Source: Amaranthus tricolor
Taxonomy: Eukaryota; Streptophyta; Magnoliopsida; Caryophyllales; Amaranthaceae
Direction of reading: 5' to 3'
Assembly: GCF_026212465.1 (NCBI RefSeq)
Contig: NC_080051.1
Span: forward strand, 2,629,001 to 2,693,000
DNA length: 64,000 nucleotides
This document shows, in pieces, positions 1 through 14,389 of this stretch. Each line of letters starts with the position of its first letter. Within the stretch, counting starts at the first letter, position 1. Position numbers and translations under genes: made by a program. Below the pieces are notes generated by a model. It made no database searches. It worked only from the letters and a program-made list of their open reading frames with translations, and was not told where the DNA came from.

Positions 1-289
1 GAACAAGGATCAATGATAAATGAAGAATGAACAATGTTCAATGATCAATGAAGAATGAACGATGAAGAATGAACAAGGATCAATGATCAATGAAGAATGA
101 ACGATGAAGAATGAACAAGGATCAATGGTCAATGACGAATGAACGATGAAGAATGAACAAGGATCAATGATCAAAGAAGAATGAACGATGAAGAATGAAC
201 AAGGATCAATGATCAATGAAGAATGAACGATGAAGAATGAACAAGGATCAATGGTCAATGACGAATGAAAGATGAAGAATGAACAAGGA

Positions 290-303
290 TCATTGATCAA
301 TGA
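290..303. repeat. Recurrent 14-bp perfect palindrome
   Basis: The variant GGATCATTGATCAATGAAG contains TCATTGATCAATGA, which equals its own reverse complement. The standard unit has GGATCAATGATCAATGAAG, so one A-to-T change creates it. It recurs about once or twice per HOR block, for example at 18946, 19240, 20038 and 20332, in several domains. Whether a protein binds it is unknown. It could equally be just another shared variant. Confidence 0.6.
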
Positions 304-373
304 AGAATGAACGATTAAGAATGAACAAGGATCAATGATCAATGAAGAATGAACGATGAAGAATGAACAAGGA

Positions 374-2127
374 TCAATGATCAATGAAGAATGAAGAAGG
401 ATCAATGATCAATAAAGAATGAACGATGAAGAATGAACAAGGATCAATGATCAATGACGAATGAACGATGAAGAATGAACAAAGATCAATGATCAATGAA
501 GAATGAACGATGAAGAATGAACAAGGATCAATGATCAATGAAGAATGAACGATGAAGAATGAACAAGCATCAATGATCAATGAAGATAGAACGATGAAGA
601 ATGAACTAGGATCAATGATCAATGAAGAATGAACGATGAAGAATGAACAAGGATCAATGGTCAATGACGAATGAACGATGAAGAATGAACAAGGATCAAT
701 GATCAAAGAAGAATGAACGATGAAGAATGAACAAGGATCAATGATCAATGAAGAATGAACGATGAAGAATGAACAAGGATCAATGGTCAATGACGAATGA
801 AAGATGAAGAATGAACAAGGATCATTGATCAATGAAGAATGAACGATTAAGAATGAACAAGGATCAATGATCAATGAAGAATGAACGATGAAGAATGAAC
901 AAGGATCAATGATCAATGAAGAATGAACAAGGATCAATGATCAATAAAGAATGAACGATGAAGAATGAACAAGGATCAATGATCAATGACGAATGAACGA
1001 TGAAGAATGAACAAAGATCAATGATCAATGAAGAATGAACGATGAAGAATGAACAAGGATCAATGATCAATGAAGAATGAACGATGAAGAATGAACAAGC
1101 ATCAATGATCAATGAAGATAGAACGATGAAGAATGAACTAGGATCAATGATCAATGAAGAATGAACGATGAAGAATGAACAAGGATCAATGATCAAAGAA
1201 GAATGAACGATGAAAAATGAACAAGGATAAATGATCAATGAAGAATGAACGATAAAAAATGAACAAGGATTAATGGTCAATGACGAATGAACGATGAAGA
1301 ATGAACAAGGATCAATGATCAATGACGAATGAACGATGAAGAATGAACAAGGATCAATGATCAATGAAGAATGAACGATGAAGAATGAACAAGGATCAAT
1401 GGTCAATGACGAATGAATGATGAAGAATGAACAAGGATCATTGATCAATGAAGAATGAACGATTAAGAATGAACAAGGATCAATGATCAATGAAGAATGA
1501 ACGATGAAGAATGAACAAGGATCAATGATCAATGAAGAATGAACAAGGATCAATGATCAATAAAGAATGAACGATGAAGAATGAACAAGGATCAATGATC
1601 AATGACGAATGAACGATGAAGAATGAACAAAGATCAATGATCAATGAAGAATGAACGATGAAGAATGAACAAGGATCAATGATCAATGAAGAATGAACGA
1701 TGAAGAATGAACAAGCATCAATGATCAATGAAGATAGAACGATGAAGAATGAACTAGGATCAATGATCAATGAAGAATGAACGATGAAGAATGAACAAGG
1801 ATCAATGATCAAAGAAGAATGAACGATGAAAAATGAACAAGGATCAATGATCAATGAAGAATGAACGATAAAAAATGAACAAGGATTAATGGTCAATGAC
1901 GAATGAACGATGAAGAATGAACAAGGATCAATGATCAATGACGAATGAACGATGAAGAATGAACAAGGATCAATGATCAATGAAGAATGAACGATGAAGA
2001 ATGAACAAGGATTAATGGTCAATGACGAATGAACGATGAAGAATGAACCAGCACCAATGATCAATGAAGAATGAACGATGAAGAATGAACAAGGATCAAT
2101 GATCAATGAAGAATGAACAAGGATCAA
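374..2127. repeat. Three tandem HOR blocks of 532, 616 and 574 bp
   Basis: The same landmark, AAGCATCAATG followed by a GAAGATAGAAC variant, recurs with its G at 567, 1099, 1715 and 2289, giving steps of 532, 616 and 574 bp. Each step is a multiple of 14 and leaves 28 bp modulo 42, so each block carries one 28-bp dimer. Blocks begin with the dimer followed by GATCAATAAAGAAT. The size differences are whole multiples of 42 bp, which points to unequal exchange in register with the 42-bp unit. Confidence 0.85.
567..592. repeat. GATA-variant marker monomer (first of many)
   Basis: Here GATCAATGAAGAAT has become GATCAATGAAGATA and is preceded by GCATCAAT instead of GGATCAAT. The linked pair recurs about once per HOR block throughout the window, for example near 1099, 1715, 2289, 4459, 7796, 10745, 15001, 19517, 22766, 30536, 42176, 52860, 58847, 59617 and 63416. 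Because it occurs in every domain it is probably one of the oldest HOR markers. In domain A the next unit starts GAACTAGG; after 19 kb it starts GAACAAGG. Confidence 0.85.
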
Positions 2128-2624
2128 TGATCAATAAAGAATGAACGATGAAGAATGAACAAGGATCAATGATCAATGACGAATGAACGATGAAGAATGA
2201 ACAAAGATCAATGATCAATGAAGAATGAACGATGAAGAATGAACAAGGATCAATGATCAATGAAGAATGAACGATGAAGAATGAACAAGCATCAATGATC
2301 AATGAAGATAGAACGATGAAGAATGAACTAGGATCAATGATCAATGAAGAATGAACGATGAAGAATGAACAAGGATCAATGATCAAAGAAGAATGAACGA
2401 TGAAAAATGAACAAGGATCAATGATCAATGAAGAATGAACGATAAAAAATGAACAAGGATCAATGATCAATGAAGAATGAACGATGAAGAATGAACAAGG
2501 ATCAATGATCAATGAAGAATGAACGATGAAGAATGAAAAAGGATCAATGTTCAATGAAGAATGAACGATGAAGAATGAACAAGGATCAATGATCAATGAA
2601 GAATGAACGATGAAGAATGAACAA

Positions 2625-2634
2625 GGATCCATGG
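2625..2634. repeat. GGATCCATGG variant marker
   Basis: GGATCAATGG has become GGATCCATGG, creating overlapping BamHI and NcoI recognition sites in a satellite that otherwise lacks them. The same variant is seen starting at 5187, 8603, 11557, 13153 and 15813. The spacings 8603 to 11557 (2,954), 11557 to 13153 (1,596) and 13153 to 15813 (2,660) match duplication lengths found independently. I noticed it only in domain A. Confidence 0.85.
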
Positions 2635-5600
2635 TCAATGACGAATGAACGTTGAAGAATGAACAAGGATCATTGATCAATGAAGAATGAACGATTAAGA
2701 ATGAACAAGGATCAATGATCAATGAAGAATGAACGATGAAGAATGAACAAGGATCAATGATCAATGAAGAATGAACGATGAAGAATGAAAAAGGATCAAT
2801 GTTCAATGAAGAATGAACGTTGAAGAATGAACAAGCATCAATGATCAATGAAGAATGAACGTTGAAGAATGAACAAGGATCAATGATCAATGACGAATGA
2901 ACGATGAAGAATGAACAAGGATCAATGATCAATGAAGAATGAACGATTAAGAATGAACAAGGATCAATGATCAATGAAGAATGAACAAGGATCAATGATC
3001 AATGAAGAATGAACGATGAAGAATGAACAAGGATCAATGATCAATGAAGAATGAACAAGGATCAATGGTCAATGACGAATGAACGATGAAGAATGAACAA
3101 GGATTAATGATCAAAGAAGAATGAACGATGAAGAATGAACAAGGATCAATGATCAATGAAGAATGAACGATGAAGAATGAACAAGGATCAATGGTCAATG
3201 ACGAAAGAACGATGAAGAATGAACAAGGATCATTGATCAATGAAGAATGAACGATTAAGAATGAACAAGGATCAATGATCAATGAAGAATGAACGATGAA
3301 GAATGAAAAAGGATCAATGTTCAATGAAGAATGAACGTTGAAGAATGAACAAGCATCAATGATCAATGAAGAATGAACGATGAAGAATGAACAAGGATCA
3401 ATGATCAATGACGAATGAACGATGAAGAATGAACAAGGATCAATGGTCAATGACAAATGAACGAAGAAGAATGAACAAGGATCAATGATCAATGAAGAAT
3501 GAACGATGAAGAATGAACAAGGATCAATGATTAATGAAAAATGAACGATGAAGAATGAACAAGGATTAATGGTCAATGACGAATGAACGATGAAGAATGA
3601 ACAAGGATCAATGATCAATGAAGAATGAACGATGAAGAATGAACAAGGATCAATGGTCAATGACGAATGAACGATGAAGAATGAACAAGGATCTTTGATC
3701 AATGAAGAATGAACGATTAAGAATGAACAAGGATCAATGATCAATGAAGAATGAACGATGAAGAATGAACAAGGATCAATGATCAATGAAGAATGAACGA
3801 TGAAGAATGAACAAGGATCAATGGTCAATGACGAATGAACGATGAAGAATGAACAAAGATCAATGATCAAAGAAGAATGAACGATGAAAAATGAACAAGG
3901 ATCAATGATCAATAAAGAATAAACGATAAAGAATGAACAAGGATTAATGGTCAATGACGAATGAACGATGAAGAATGAACAAGGATCAATGATCAATGAA
4001 GAATGAACGATGAAGAATGAACAAGGATCAATGATAAATGAAGAATGAACAAGGTTCAATGATCAATGAAGAATGAACGATGAAGAATGAACAAGGATCA
4101 ATGATCAATGAAGAATGAACGATGAAGAATGAACAAGGATCAATGGTCAATGACGAATGAACGATGAAGAATGAACAAGGATCAATGATCAAAGAAGAAT
4201 GAACGATGAAGAATGAACAAGGATCAATGATCAATGAAGAATGAACGATGAAGAATGAACAAGGATCAATGATCAATGAAGAATGAACAAGGATCAATGA
4301 TCAATAAAGAATGAACGATGAAAAATGAACAAGGATCAATGATCAATGACGAATGAACGATGAAGAATGAACAAAGATCAATGATCAATGAAGAATGAAC
4401 GATGAAGAATGAACAAGGATCAATGATCAATGAAGAATGAACGATGAAGAATGAACAAGCATCAATGATCAATGAAGATAGAACGATGAAGAATGAACTA
4501 GGATCAATGGTCAATGACGAATGAACGATGAAGAATGAACAAGGATCAATGATCAATGAAGAATGAACGATGAAGAATGAACAAGGATCAATGATTAATG
4601 AAAAATGAACGATGAAGAATGAACAAGGATTAATGGTCAATGACGAATGAACGATGAAGAATGAACAAGGATCAATGATCAATGAAGAATGAACGATGAA
4701 GAATGAACAAGGATCAATGGTCAATGACGAATGAACGATGAAGAATGAACAAGGATCTTTGATCAATGAAGAATGAACGATTAAGAATGAACAAGGATCA
4801 ATGATCAATGAAGAATGAACGATAAAGAATGAACAAGGATCAATGATCAATGAAGAATGAACGATGAAGAATGAACAAGGATCAATGGTCAATGACGAAT
4901 GAACGATGAAGAATGAACAAGGATCAATGATCAATGAAGAATGAACGATTAAGAATGAACAAGGATCAATGATCAATGAAGAATGAACAAGGATCAATGA
5001 TCGATGAAGAATGAACGATGAAGAATGAACAAGGATCAATGATCAATGAAGAATGAACAAGGATCAATGGTCAATGACGAATGAACGATGAAAAATGAAC
5101 AAGGATCAATGATCAAAGAAGAATGAACGATGAAGAATGAACAAGGATCAATGATCAATGAAGAATGAACGATGAAGAATGAACAAGGATCCATGGTCAA
5201 TGACGAATGAACGTTGAAGAATGAACAAGGATCATTGATCAATGAAGAATAAACTATTAAGAATGAACAAGGATCAATGATCAATGAAGAATGAACGATG
5301 AAGAATGAACAAGGATCAATGATCAATGAAGAATGAACGATGAAGAATGAAAAAGGATCAATGTTCAATGAAGAATGAACGTTGAAGAATGAACAAGCAT
5401 CAATGATCAATGAAGAATGAACGATGAAGAATGAACAAGGATCAATGATCAATGACGAATGAACGATGAAGAATGAACAAGGATCAATGGTCAATGACGA
5501 ATGAACGATGAAGAATGAACAAGGATCAATGATCAATGAAGAATGAACGATGAAGAATGAACAAGGATCATTGGTCAATGACGAATGAACGATGAAGAAT

Positions 5601-5989
5601 GAACAAGGATCTTTGATCAATGAAGAATGAACGATTAAGAATGAACAAGGATCAATGATCAATGAAGAATGAACGATGAAGAATGAACAAGGATCAATGA
5701 TCAATGAAGAATGAACGATGAAGAATGAACAAGGATCAATGGTCAATGACGAATGAACGATGAAGAATGAACAAAGATCAATGATCAAAGAAGAATGAAC
5801 GATGAAAAATGAACAAGGATCAATGATCAATGAAGAATGAACGATAAAAAATGAACAAGGATTAATGGTCAATGACGAATGAACGATGAAGAATGAACAA
5901 GGATCAATGATCAATGACGAATGAACGATGAAGAATGAACAAGGATCAATGATCAATGAAGAATGAACGATGAAGAATGAACAAGGATT

Positions 5990-8943
5990 AATGGTCAATG
6001 ACGAATGAACGATGAAGAATGAACAAGCACCAATAATCAATGAAGAATGAACGATGAAGAATGAACAAGGATCAATGATCAATGAAGAATGAACGATGAA
6101 GAATGAACAAGGATCAATGATCAATGAAGAATGAACGATGAAGAATGAAAAAGGATCAATGTTCAATGAAGAATGAACGATGAAGAATGAACAAGGATAA
6201 ATGATCAATGAAGAATGAACGATTAAGAATGAACAAGTATCAATGATCAATGAAGAATGAACAAGGATCAATGATCAATGAAGAATGAACGATGAAGAAT
6301 GAACAAGGATCAATGATCAATGAAGAATGAACGATGAAGAATGAACAAGGATCAATGGTCAATGACGAATGAACGATGAAGAATGAACAAGGATCAATGA
6401 TCAAAGAAGAATGAACGATGAAGAATGAACAAGGATAAATGATCAATGAAGAATGAACGATGAAGAATGAACAAGGATCAATGGTCAATGACGAATGAAC
6501 GATGAAGAATGAACAAAGATCAATGATCAAAGAAGAATGAACGATGAAAAATGAACAAGGATCAATGATCAATAAAGAATAAACGATAAAGAATGAACAA
6601 GGATTAATGGTCAATGACGAATGAACGATGTAGAATGAACAAGGATCAATGAACAATGACGAAAGAACGATGAAGAATGAACAAGGATCAATGATCAATG
6701 AAGAATGAACGATGAAGAATGAACTAGGATTAATGGTCAATGACGAATGAACGATGAAGAATGAACAAGGATCAATGATCAATGATGAATGAACGATGAA
6801 GAATGAACGAGGATCAATGATCAATGACGAATGAACGATGAAGAATGAACAAGGATCAATGATCAATGAAGAATGAACGATGAAGAATGAACAAGGATCA
6901 ATGGTCAATGACGAATGAACGATGAAGAATGAACAAGGATCTTTGATCAATGAAGAATGAACGATTAAGAATGAACAAGCATCAATGATCAATGAAGAAT
7001 GAACGATGAAGAATGAACAAGGATCAATGGTCAATGACGAATGAACGATGAAGAATGAACAAAGATCAATGATCAAAGAAGAATGAACGATGAAAATTGA
7101 ACAAGGATCAATGATCAATAAAGAATAAACGATAAAGAATGAACAAGGATTAATGGTCAATGACGAATGAACGATGAAGAATGAACAAGGATCAATGATC
7201 AATGAAGAATGAACGATGAAGAATGAACAAGGATCAATGATCAATGAAGAATGAACAAGGTTCAATGATCAATGAAGAATGAACGATGAAGAATGAACAA
7301 GGATCAATGATCAATGAATAATGAACGATGAAGAATGAACAAGGATCAATGGTCAATGACGAATGAACGATGAAGAATGAACAAGGATCAATGATCAAAG
7401 AAGAATGAACGATGAAGAATGAACAAGGATCAATGATCAATGAAGAATGAACGATGAAGAATGAACAAGGATCAATGGTCAATGACGAATGAAAGATGAA
7501 GAATGAACAAGGATCATTGATCAATGAAGAATGAACGATTAAGAATGAACAAGGATCAATGATCAATGAAGAATGAACGATGAAGAATGAACAAGGATCA
7601 ATGATCAATGAAGAATGAACAAGGATCAATGATCAATAAAGAATGAACGATGAAGAATGAACAAGGATCAATGATCAATGACGAATGAACGATGAAGAAT
7701 GAACAAAGATCAATGATCAATGAAGAATGAACGATGAAGAATGAACAAGGATCAATGATCAATGAAGAATGAACGATGAAGAATGAACAAGCATCAATGA
7801 TCAATGAAGATAGAACGATGAAGAATGAACTAGGATCAATGATCAATGAAGAATTAACGATGAAGAATGAACAAGGATCAATGGTCAATGACGAATGAAC
7901 GATGAAGAATGAACAAGGATCAATGATCAATGAAGAATGAACGATTAAGAATGAACAAGGATCAATGATCAATGAAGAATGAACGATGAAGAATGAACAA
8001 GGATCAATGATTAATGAAAAATGAACGATGAAGAATGAACAAGGATTAATGGTCAATGACGAATGAACGATGAAGAATGAACAAGGATCAATGATCAAGG
8101 AAGAATGAACGATGAAGAATGAACAAGGATCAATGGTCAATGACGAATGAACGATGAAGAATGAACAAGGATCTTTGATCATTGAAGAATGAACGATTAA
8201 GAATGAACAAGGATCAATGATCAATGAAGAATGAACGATGAAGAATGAACAAGGATCAATGATCAATGAAGAATGAACGATGAAGAATGAACAAGGATAA
8301 ATGGTCAATGACGAATGAACGATGAAGAATGAACAAGGATCAATGATCAATGAAGAATGAACGATTAAGAATGAACAAGGATCAATGATCAATGAAGAAT
8401 GAACAAGGATCAATGATCGATGAAGAATGAACGATGAAGAATGAATGAGGATCAATGATCAATGAAGAATGAACAAGGATCAATGGTCAATGACGAATGA
8501 ACGATGAAAAATGAACAAGGATCAATGATCAAAGAAGAATGAACGATGAAGAATGAACAAGGATCAATGATCAATGAAGAATGAACGATGAAGAATGAAC
8601 AAGGATCCATGGTCAATGACGAATGAACGTTGAAGAATGAACAAGGATCATTGATCAATGAAGAATGAACGATTAAGAATGAACAAGGATCAATGATCAA
8701 TGAAGAATGAACGATGAAGAATGAAAAAGGATCAATGTTCAATGAAGAATGAACGTTGAAGAATGAACAAGCATCAATGATCAATGAAGAATGAACGATG
8801 AAGAATGAACAAGGATCAATGATCAATGACGAATGAACGATGAAGAATGAACAAGGATCAATGGTCAATGACGAATGAACGATGAAGAATGAACAAGGAT
8901 CAATGATCAACGAAGAATGAACGATGTAGAATGAACAAGGATC
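5990..8943. repeat. 2,954-bp tandem duplication, copy 1
   Basis: This segment matches the next one with an offset of 2,954 bp (14 x 211). The two are the same in every line and translated stretch I compared, down to rare variants such as GAATAATGAACG at about 7318 and GAATGAGGATC at about 8450. The match starts just after a T/C difference (5989 versus 8943). Its length leaves 14 bp modulo 42, consistent with five 28-bp dimers inside. Near-identity implies a recent duplication or conversion, or an assembly duplication. Confidence 0.85.
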
Positions 8944-11935
8944 AATGGTCAATGACGAATGAACGATGAAGAATGAACAAGCACCAATAATCAATGAAGA
9001 ATGAACGATGAAGAATGAACAAGGATCAATGATCAATGAAGAATGAACGATGAAGAATGAACAAGGATCAATGATCAATGAAGAATGAACGATGAAGAAT
9101 GAAAAAGGATCAATGTTCAATGAAGAATGAACGATGAAGAATGAACAAGGATAAATGATCAATGAAGAATGAACGATTAAGAATGAACAAGTATCAATGA
9201 TCAATGAAGAATGAACAAGGATCAATGATCAATGAAGAATGAACGATGAAGAATGAACAAGGATCAATGATCAATGAAGAATGAACGATGAAGAATGAAC
9301 AAGGATCAATGGTCAATGACGAATGAACGATGAAGAATGAACAAGGATCAATGATCAAAGAAGAATGAACGATGAAGAATGAACAAGGATAAATGATCAA
9401 TGAAGAATGAACGATGAAGAATGAACAAGGATCAATGGTCAATGACGAATGAACGATGAAGAATGAACAAAGATCAATGATCAAAGAAGAATGAACGATG
9501 AAAAATGAACAAGGATCAATGATCAATAAAGAATAAACGATAAAGAATGAACAAGGATTAATGGTCAATGACGAATGAACGATGTAGAATGAACAAGGAT
9601 CAATGAACAATGACGAAAGAACGATGAAGAATGAACAAGGATCAATGATCAATGAAGAATGAACGATGAAGAATGAACTAGGATTAATGGTCAATGACGA
9701 ATGAACGATGAAGAATGAACAAGGATCAATGATCAATGATGAATGAACGATGAAGAATGAACGAGGATCAATGATCAATGACGAATGAACGATGAAGAAT
9801 GAACAAGGATCAATGATCAATGAAGAATGAACGATGAAGAATGAACAAGGATCAATGGTCAATGACGAATGAACGATGAAGAATGAACAAGGATCTTTGA
9901 TCAATGAAGAATGAACGATTAAGAATGAACAAGCATCAATGATCAATGAAGAATGAACGATGAAGAATGAACAAGGATCAATGGTCAATGACGAATGAAC
10001 GATGAAGAATGAACAAAGATCAATGATCAAAGAAGAATGAACGATGAAAATTGAACAAGGATCAATGATCAATAAAGAATAAACGATAAAGAATGAACAA
10101 GGATTAATGGTCAATGACGAATGAACGATGAAGAATGAACAAGGATCAATGATCAATGAAGAATGAACGATGAAGAATGAACAAGGATCAATGATCAATG
10201 AAGAATGAACAAGGTTCAATGATCAATGAAGAATGAACGATGAAGAATGAACAAGGATCAATGATCAATGAATAATGAACGATGAAGAATGAACAAGGAT
10301 CAATGGTCAATGACGAATGAACGATGAAGAATGAACAAGGATCAATGATCAAAGAAGAATGAACGATGAAGAATGAACAAGGATCAATGATCAATGAAGA
10401 ATGAACGATGAAGAATGAACAAGGATCAATGGTCAATGACGAATGAAAGATGAAGAATGAACAAGGATCATTGATCAATGAAGAATGAACGATTAAGAAT
10501 GAACAAGGATCAATGATCAATGAAGAATGAACGATGAAGAATGAACAAGGATCAATGATCAATGAAGAATGAACAAGGATCAATGATCAATAAAGAATGA
10601 ACGATGAAGAATGAACAAGGATCAATGATCAATGACGAATGAACGATGAAGAATGAACAAAGATCAATGATCAATGAAGAATGAACGATGAAGAATGAAC
10701 AAGGATCAATGATCAATGAAGAATGAACGATGAAGAATGAACAAGCATCAATGATCAATGAAGATAGAACGATGAAGAATGAACTAGGATCAATGATCAA
10801 TGAAGAATTAACGATGAAGAATGAACAAGGATCAATGGTCAATGACGAATGAACGATGAAGAATGAACAAGGATCAATGATCAATGAAGAATGAACGATT
10901 AAGAATGAACAAGGATCAATGATCAATGAAGAATGAACGATGAAGAATGAACAAGGATCAATGATTAATGAAAAATGAACGATGAAGAATGAACAAGGAT
11001 TAATGGTCAATGACGAATGAACGATGAAGAATGAACAAGGATCAATGATCAAGGAAGAATGAACGATGAAGAATGAACAAGGATCAATGGTCAATGACGA
11101 ATGAACGATGAAGAATGAACAAGGATCTTTGATCATTGAAGAATGAACGATTAAGAATGAACAAGGATCAATGATCAATGAAGAATGAACGATGAAGAAT
11201 GAACAAGGATCAATGATCAATGAAGAATGAACGATGAAGAATGAACAAGGATAAATGGTCAATGACGAATGAACGATGAAGAATGAACAAGGATCAATGA
11301 TCAATGAAGAATGAACGATTAAGAATGAACAAGGATCAATGATCAATGAAGAATGAACAAGGATCAATGATCGATGAAGAATGAACGATGAAGAATGAAT
11401 GAGGATCAATGATCAATGAAGAATGAACAAGGATCAATGGTCAATGACGAATGAACGATGAAAAATGAACAAGGATCAATGATCAAAGAAGAATGAACGA
11501 TGAAGAATGAACAAGGATCAATGATCAATGAAGAATGAACGATGAAGAATGAACAAGGATCCATGGTCAATGACGAATGAACGTTGAAGAATGAACAAGG
11601 ATCATTGATCAATGAAGAATGAACGATTAAGAATGAACAAGGATCAATGATCAATGAAGAATGAACGATGAAGAATGAAAAAGGATCAATGTTCAATGAA
11701 GAATGAACGTTGAAGAATGAACAAGCATCAATGATCAATGAAGAATGAACGATGAAGAATGAACAAGGATCAATGATCAATGACGAATGAACGATGAAGA
11801 ATGAACAAGGATCAATGGTCAATGACGAATGAACGATGAAGAATGAACAAGGATCAATGATCAACGAAGAATGAACGATGTAGAATGAACAAGGATCAAT
11901 GGTCAATGACGAATGAACGATGAAGAATGAACAAG
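8944..11935. repeat. 2,954-bp tandem duplication, copy 2
   Basis: Second copy of the preceding segment. The match runs to 11935 and breaks at 11936 (G) against 8982 (C), so the identical run is about 2,992 bp, 38 bp longer than the period. That overhang is what tandem duplication by exchange between two similar satellite sites would leave. The right part is itself part of the next duplication of 1,596 bp, so the events are nested. Confidence 0.85.
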
Positions 11936-12649
11936 GATCTTTGATCAATGAAGAATGAACGATTAAGAATGAACAAGGATCAATGATCAATGAAGAATTA
12001 ACGATGAAGAATGAACAAGGATCAATGATCAATGAAGAATGAACGATGAAGAATGAACAAGGATCAATGGTCAATGACGAATAAACGATGAAGAATGAAC
12101 AAAGATCAATGATCAAAGAAGAATGAACGATGAAAAATGAACAAGGATCAATGATCAATGAAGAATGAACGATAAAAAATGAACAAGGATTAATGGTCAA
12201 TGACGAATGAACGATGAAGAATGAACAAGGATCAATGATCAATGACGAATGAACGATTAAGAATGAACAAGGATCAATGATCAATGAAGAATGAACGATG
12301 AAGAATGAGCAAGGATTAATGGTCAATGACGAATGAACGATGAAGAATGAACAAGCACCAATGATCAATGAAGAATGAACGATGAAGAATGAACAAGGAT
12401 CAATGATCAATGAAGAATGAACGATGAAGAATGAACAAGGATCAATGATCAATGAAGAATGAACGATGAAGAATGAAAAAGGATCAATGTTCAATGAAGA
12501 ATGAACGATGAAGAATGAACAAGGATCAATGATCAATGAAGAATGAACCATAAAGAATGAACAAGGATAAATGATCAATGAAGAATGAACGATGAAGAAT
12601 GAACAAGGATCAATGATCAATGAAGAATGAACAAGGATCAATGATCAAT
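11054..12649. repeat. 1,596-bp tandem duplication, copy 1
   Basis: Matches the following 1.6 kb with an offset of 1,596 bp (38 x 42). The match starts just after a G/T difference (11053 versus 12649). The whole block, including the GGATCCATGG variant at 11557, the GTAGAATG variant near 11880 and the GAATGAGCAAGG variant near 12305, is repeated. Period modulo 42 is zero, in line with three 28-bp dimers per copy. Confidence 0.85.
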
Positions 12650-14281
12650 GAAGAATGAACGATGAAGAATGAACAAGGATCAATGGTCAATGACGAATGA
12701 ACGATGAAGAATGAACAAGGATCTTTGATCATTGAAGAATGAACGATTAAGAATGAACAAGGATCAATGATCAATGAAGAATGAACGATGAAGAATGAAC
12801 AAGGATCAATGATCAATGAAGAATGAACGATGAAGAATGAACAAGGATAAATGGTCAATGACGAATGAACGATGAAGAATGAACAAGGATCAATGATCAA
12901 TGAAGAATGAACGATTAAGAATGAACAAGGATCAATGATCAATGAAGAATGAACAAGGATCAATGATCGATGAAGAATGAACGATGAAGAATGAATGAGG
13001 ATCAATGATCAATGAAGAATGAACAAGGATCAATGGTCAATGACGAATGAACGATGAAAAATGAACAAGGATCAATGATCAAAGAAGAATGAACGATGAA
13101 GAATGAACAAGGATCAATGATCAATGAAGAATGAACGATGAAGAATGAACAAGGATCCATGGTCAATGACGAATGAACGTTGAAGAATGAACAAGGATCA
13201 TTGATCAATGAAGAATGAACGATTAAGAATGAACAAGGATCAATGATCAATGAAGAATGAACGATGAAGAATGAAAAAGGATCAATGTTCAATGAAGAAT
13301 GAACGTTGAAGAATGAACAAGCATCAATGATCAATGAAGAATGAACGATGAAGAATGAACAAGGATCAATGATCAATGACGAATGAACGATGAAGAATGA
13401 ACAAGGATCAATGGTCAATGACGAATGAACGATGAAGAATGAACAAGGATCAATGATCAACGAAGAATGAACGATGTAGAATGAACAAGGATCAATGGTC
13501 AATGACGAATGAACGATGAAGAATGAACAAGGATCTTTGATCAATGAAGAATGAACGATTAAGAATGAACAAGGATCAATGATCAATGAAGAATTAACGA
13601 TGAAGAATGAACAAGGATCAATGATCAATGAAGAATGAACGATGAAGAATGAACAAGGATCAATGGTCAATGACGAATAAACGATGAAGAATGAACAAAG
13701 ATCAATGATCAAAGAAGAATGAACGATGAAAAATGAACAAGGATCAATGATCAATGAAGAATGAACGATAAAAAATGAACAAGGATTAATGGTCAATGAC
13801 GAATGAACGATGAAGAATGAACAAGGATCAATGATCAATGACGAATGAACGATTAAGAATGAACAAGGATCAATGATCAATGAAGAATGAACGATGAAGA
13901 ATGAGCAAGGATTAATGGTCAATGACGAATGAACGATGAAGAATGAACAAGCACCAATGATCAATGAAGAATGAACGATGAAGAATGAACAAGGATCAAT
14001 GATCAATGAAGAATGAACGATGAAGAATGAACAAGGATCAATGATCAATGAAGAATGAACGATGAAGAATGAAAAAGGATCAATGTTCAATGAAGAATGA
14101 ACGATGAAGAATGAACAAGGATCAATGATCAATGAAGAATGAACCATAAAGAATGAACAAGGATAAATGATCAATGAAGAATGAACGATGAAGAATGAAC
14201 AAGGATCAATGATCAATGAAGAATGAACAAGGATCAATGATCAATGAAGAATGAACGATGAAGAATGAACAAGGATCAATG
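12650..14281. repeat. 1,596-bp tandem duplication, copy 2
   Basis: Second copy. It diverges at 14282 (A) against 12686 (G), so the matched run is about 1,632 bp, 36 bp more than the period. Because it starts inside copy 2 of the 2,954-bp duplication, this event probably came after that one. Confidence 0.83.
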
Positions 14282-14389
14282 ATCAATGAAGAATGAACGA
14301 TGAAGAATGAACAAGGATCAATGGTCAATGACGAATGAACGATGAAGAATGAACAAGGATCAATGATCAAAGAAGAATGAACGATGAAA

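Noticed and set aside
5990..11935. Treating the near-identical 2,954-bp copies as certain biology.
   Set aside because: Long identical copies inside a satellite can be assembly artefacts. I keep them as seen in the sequence, but cannot exclude misassembly without reads.
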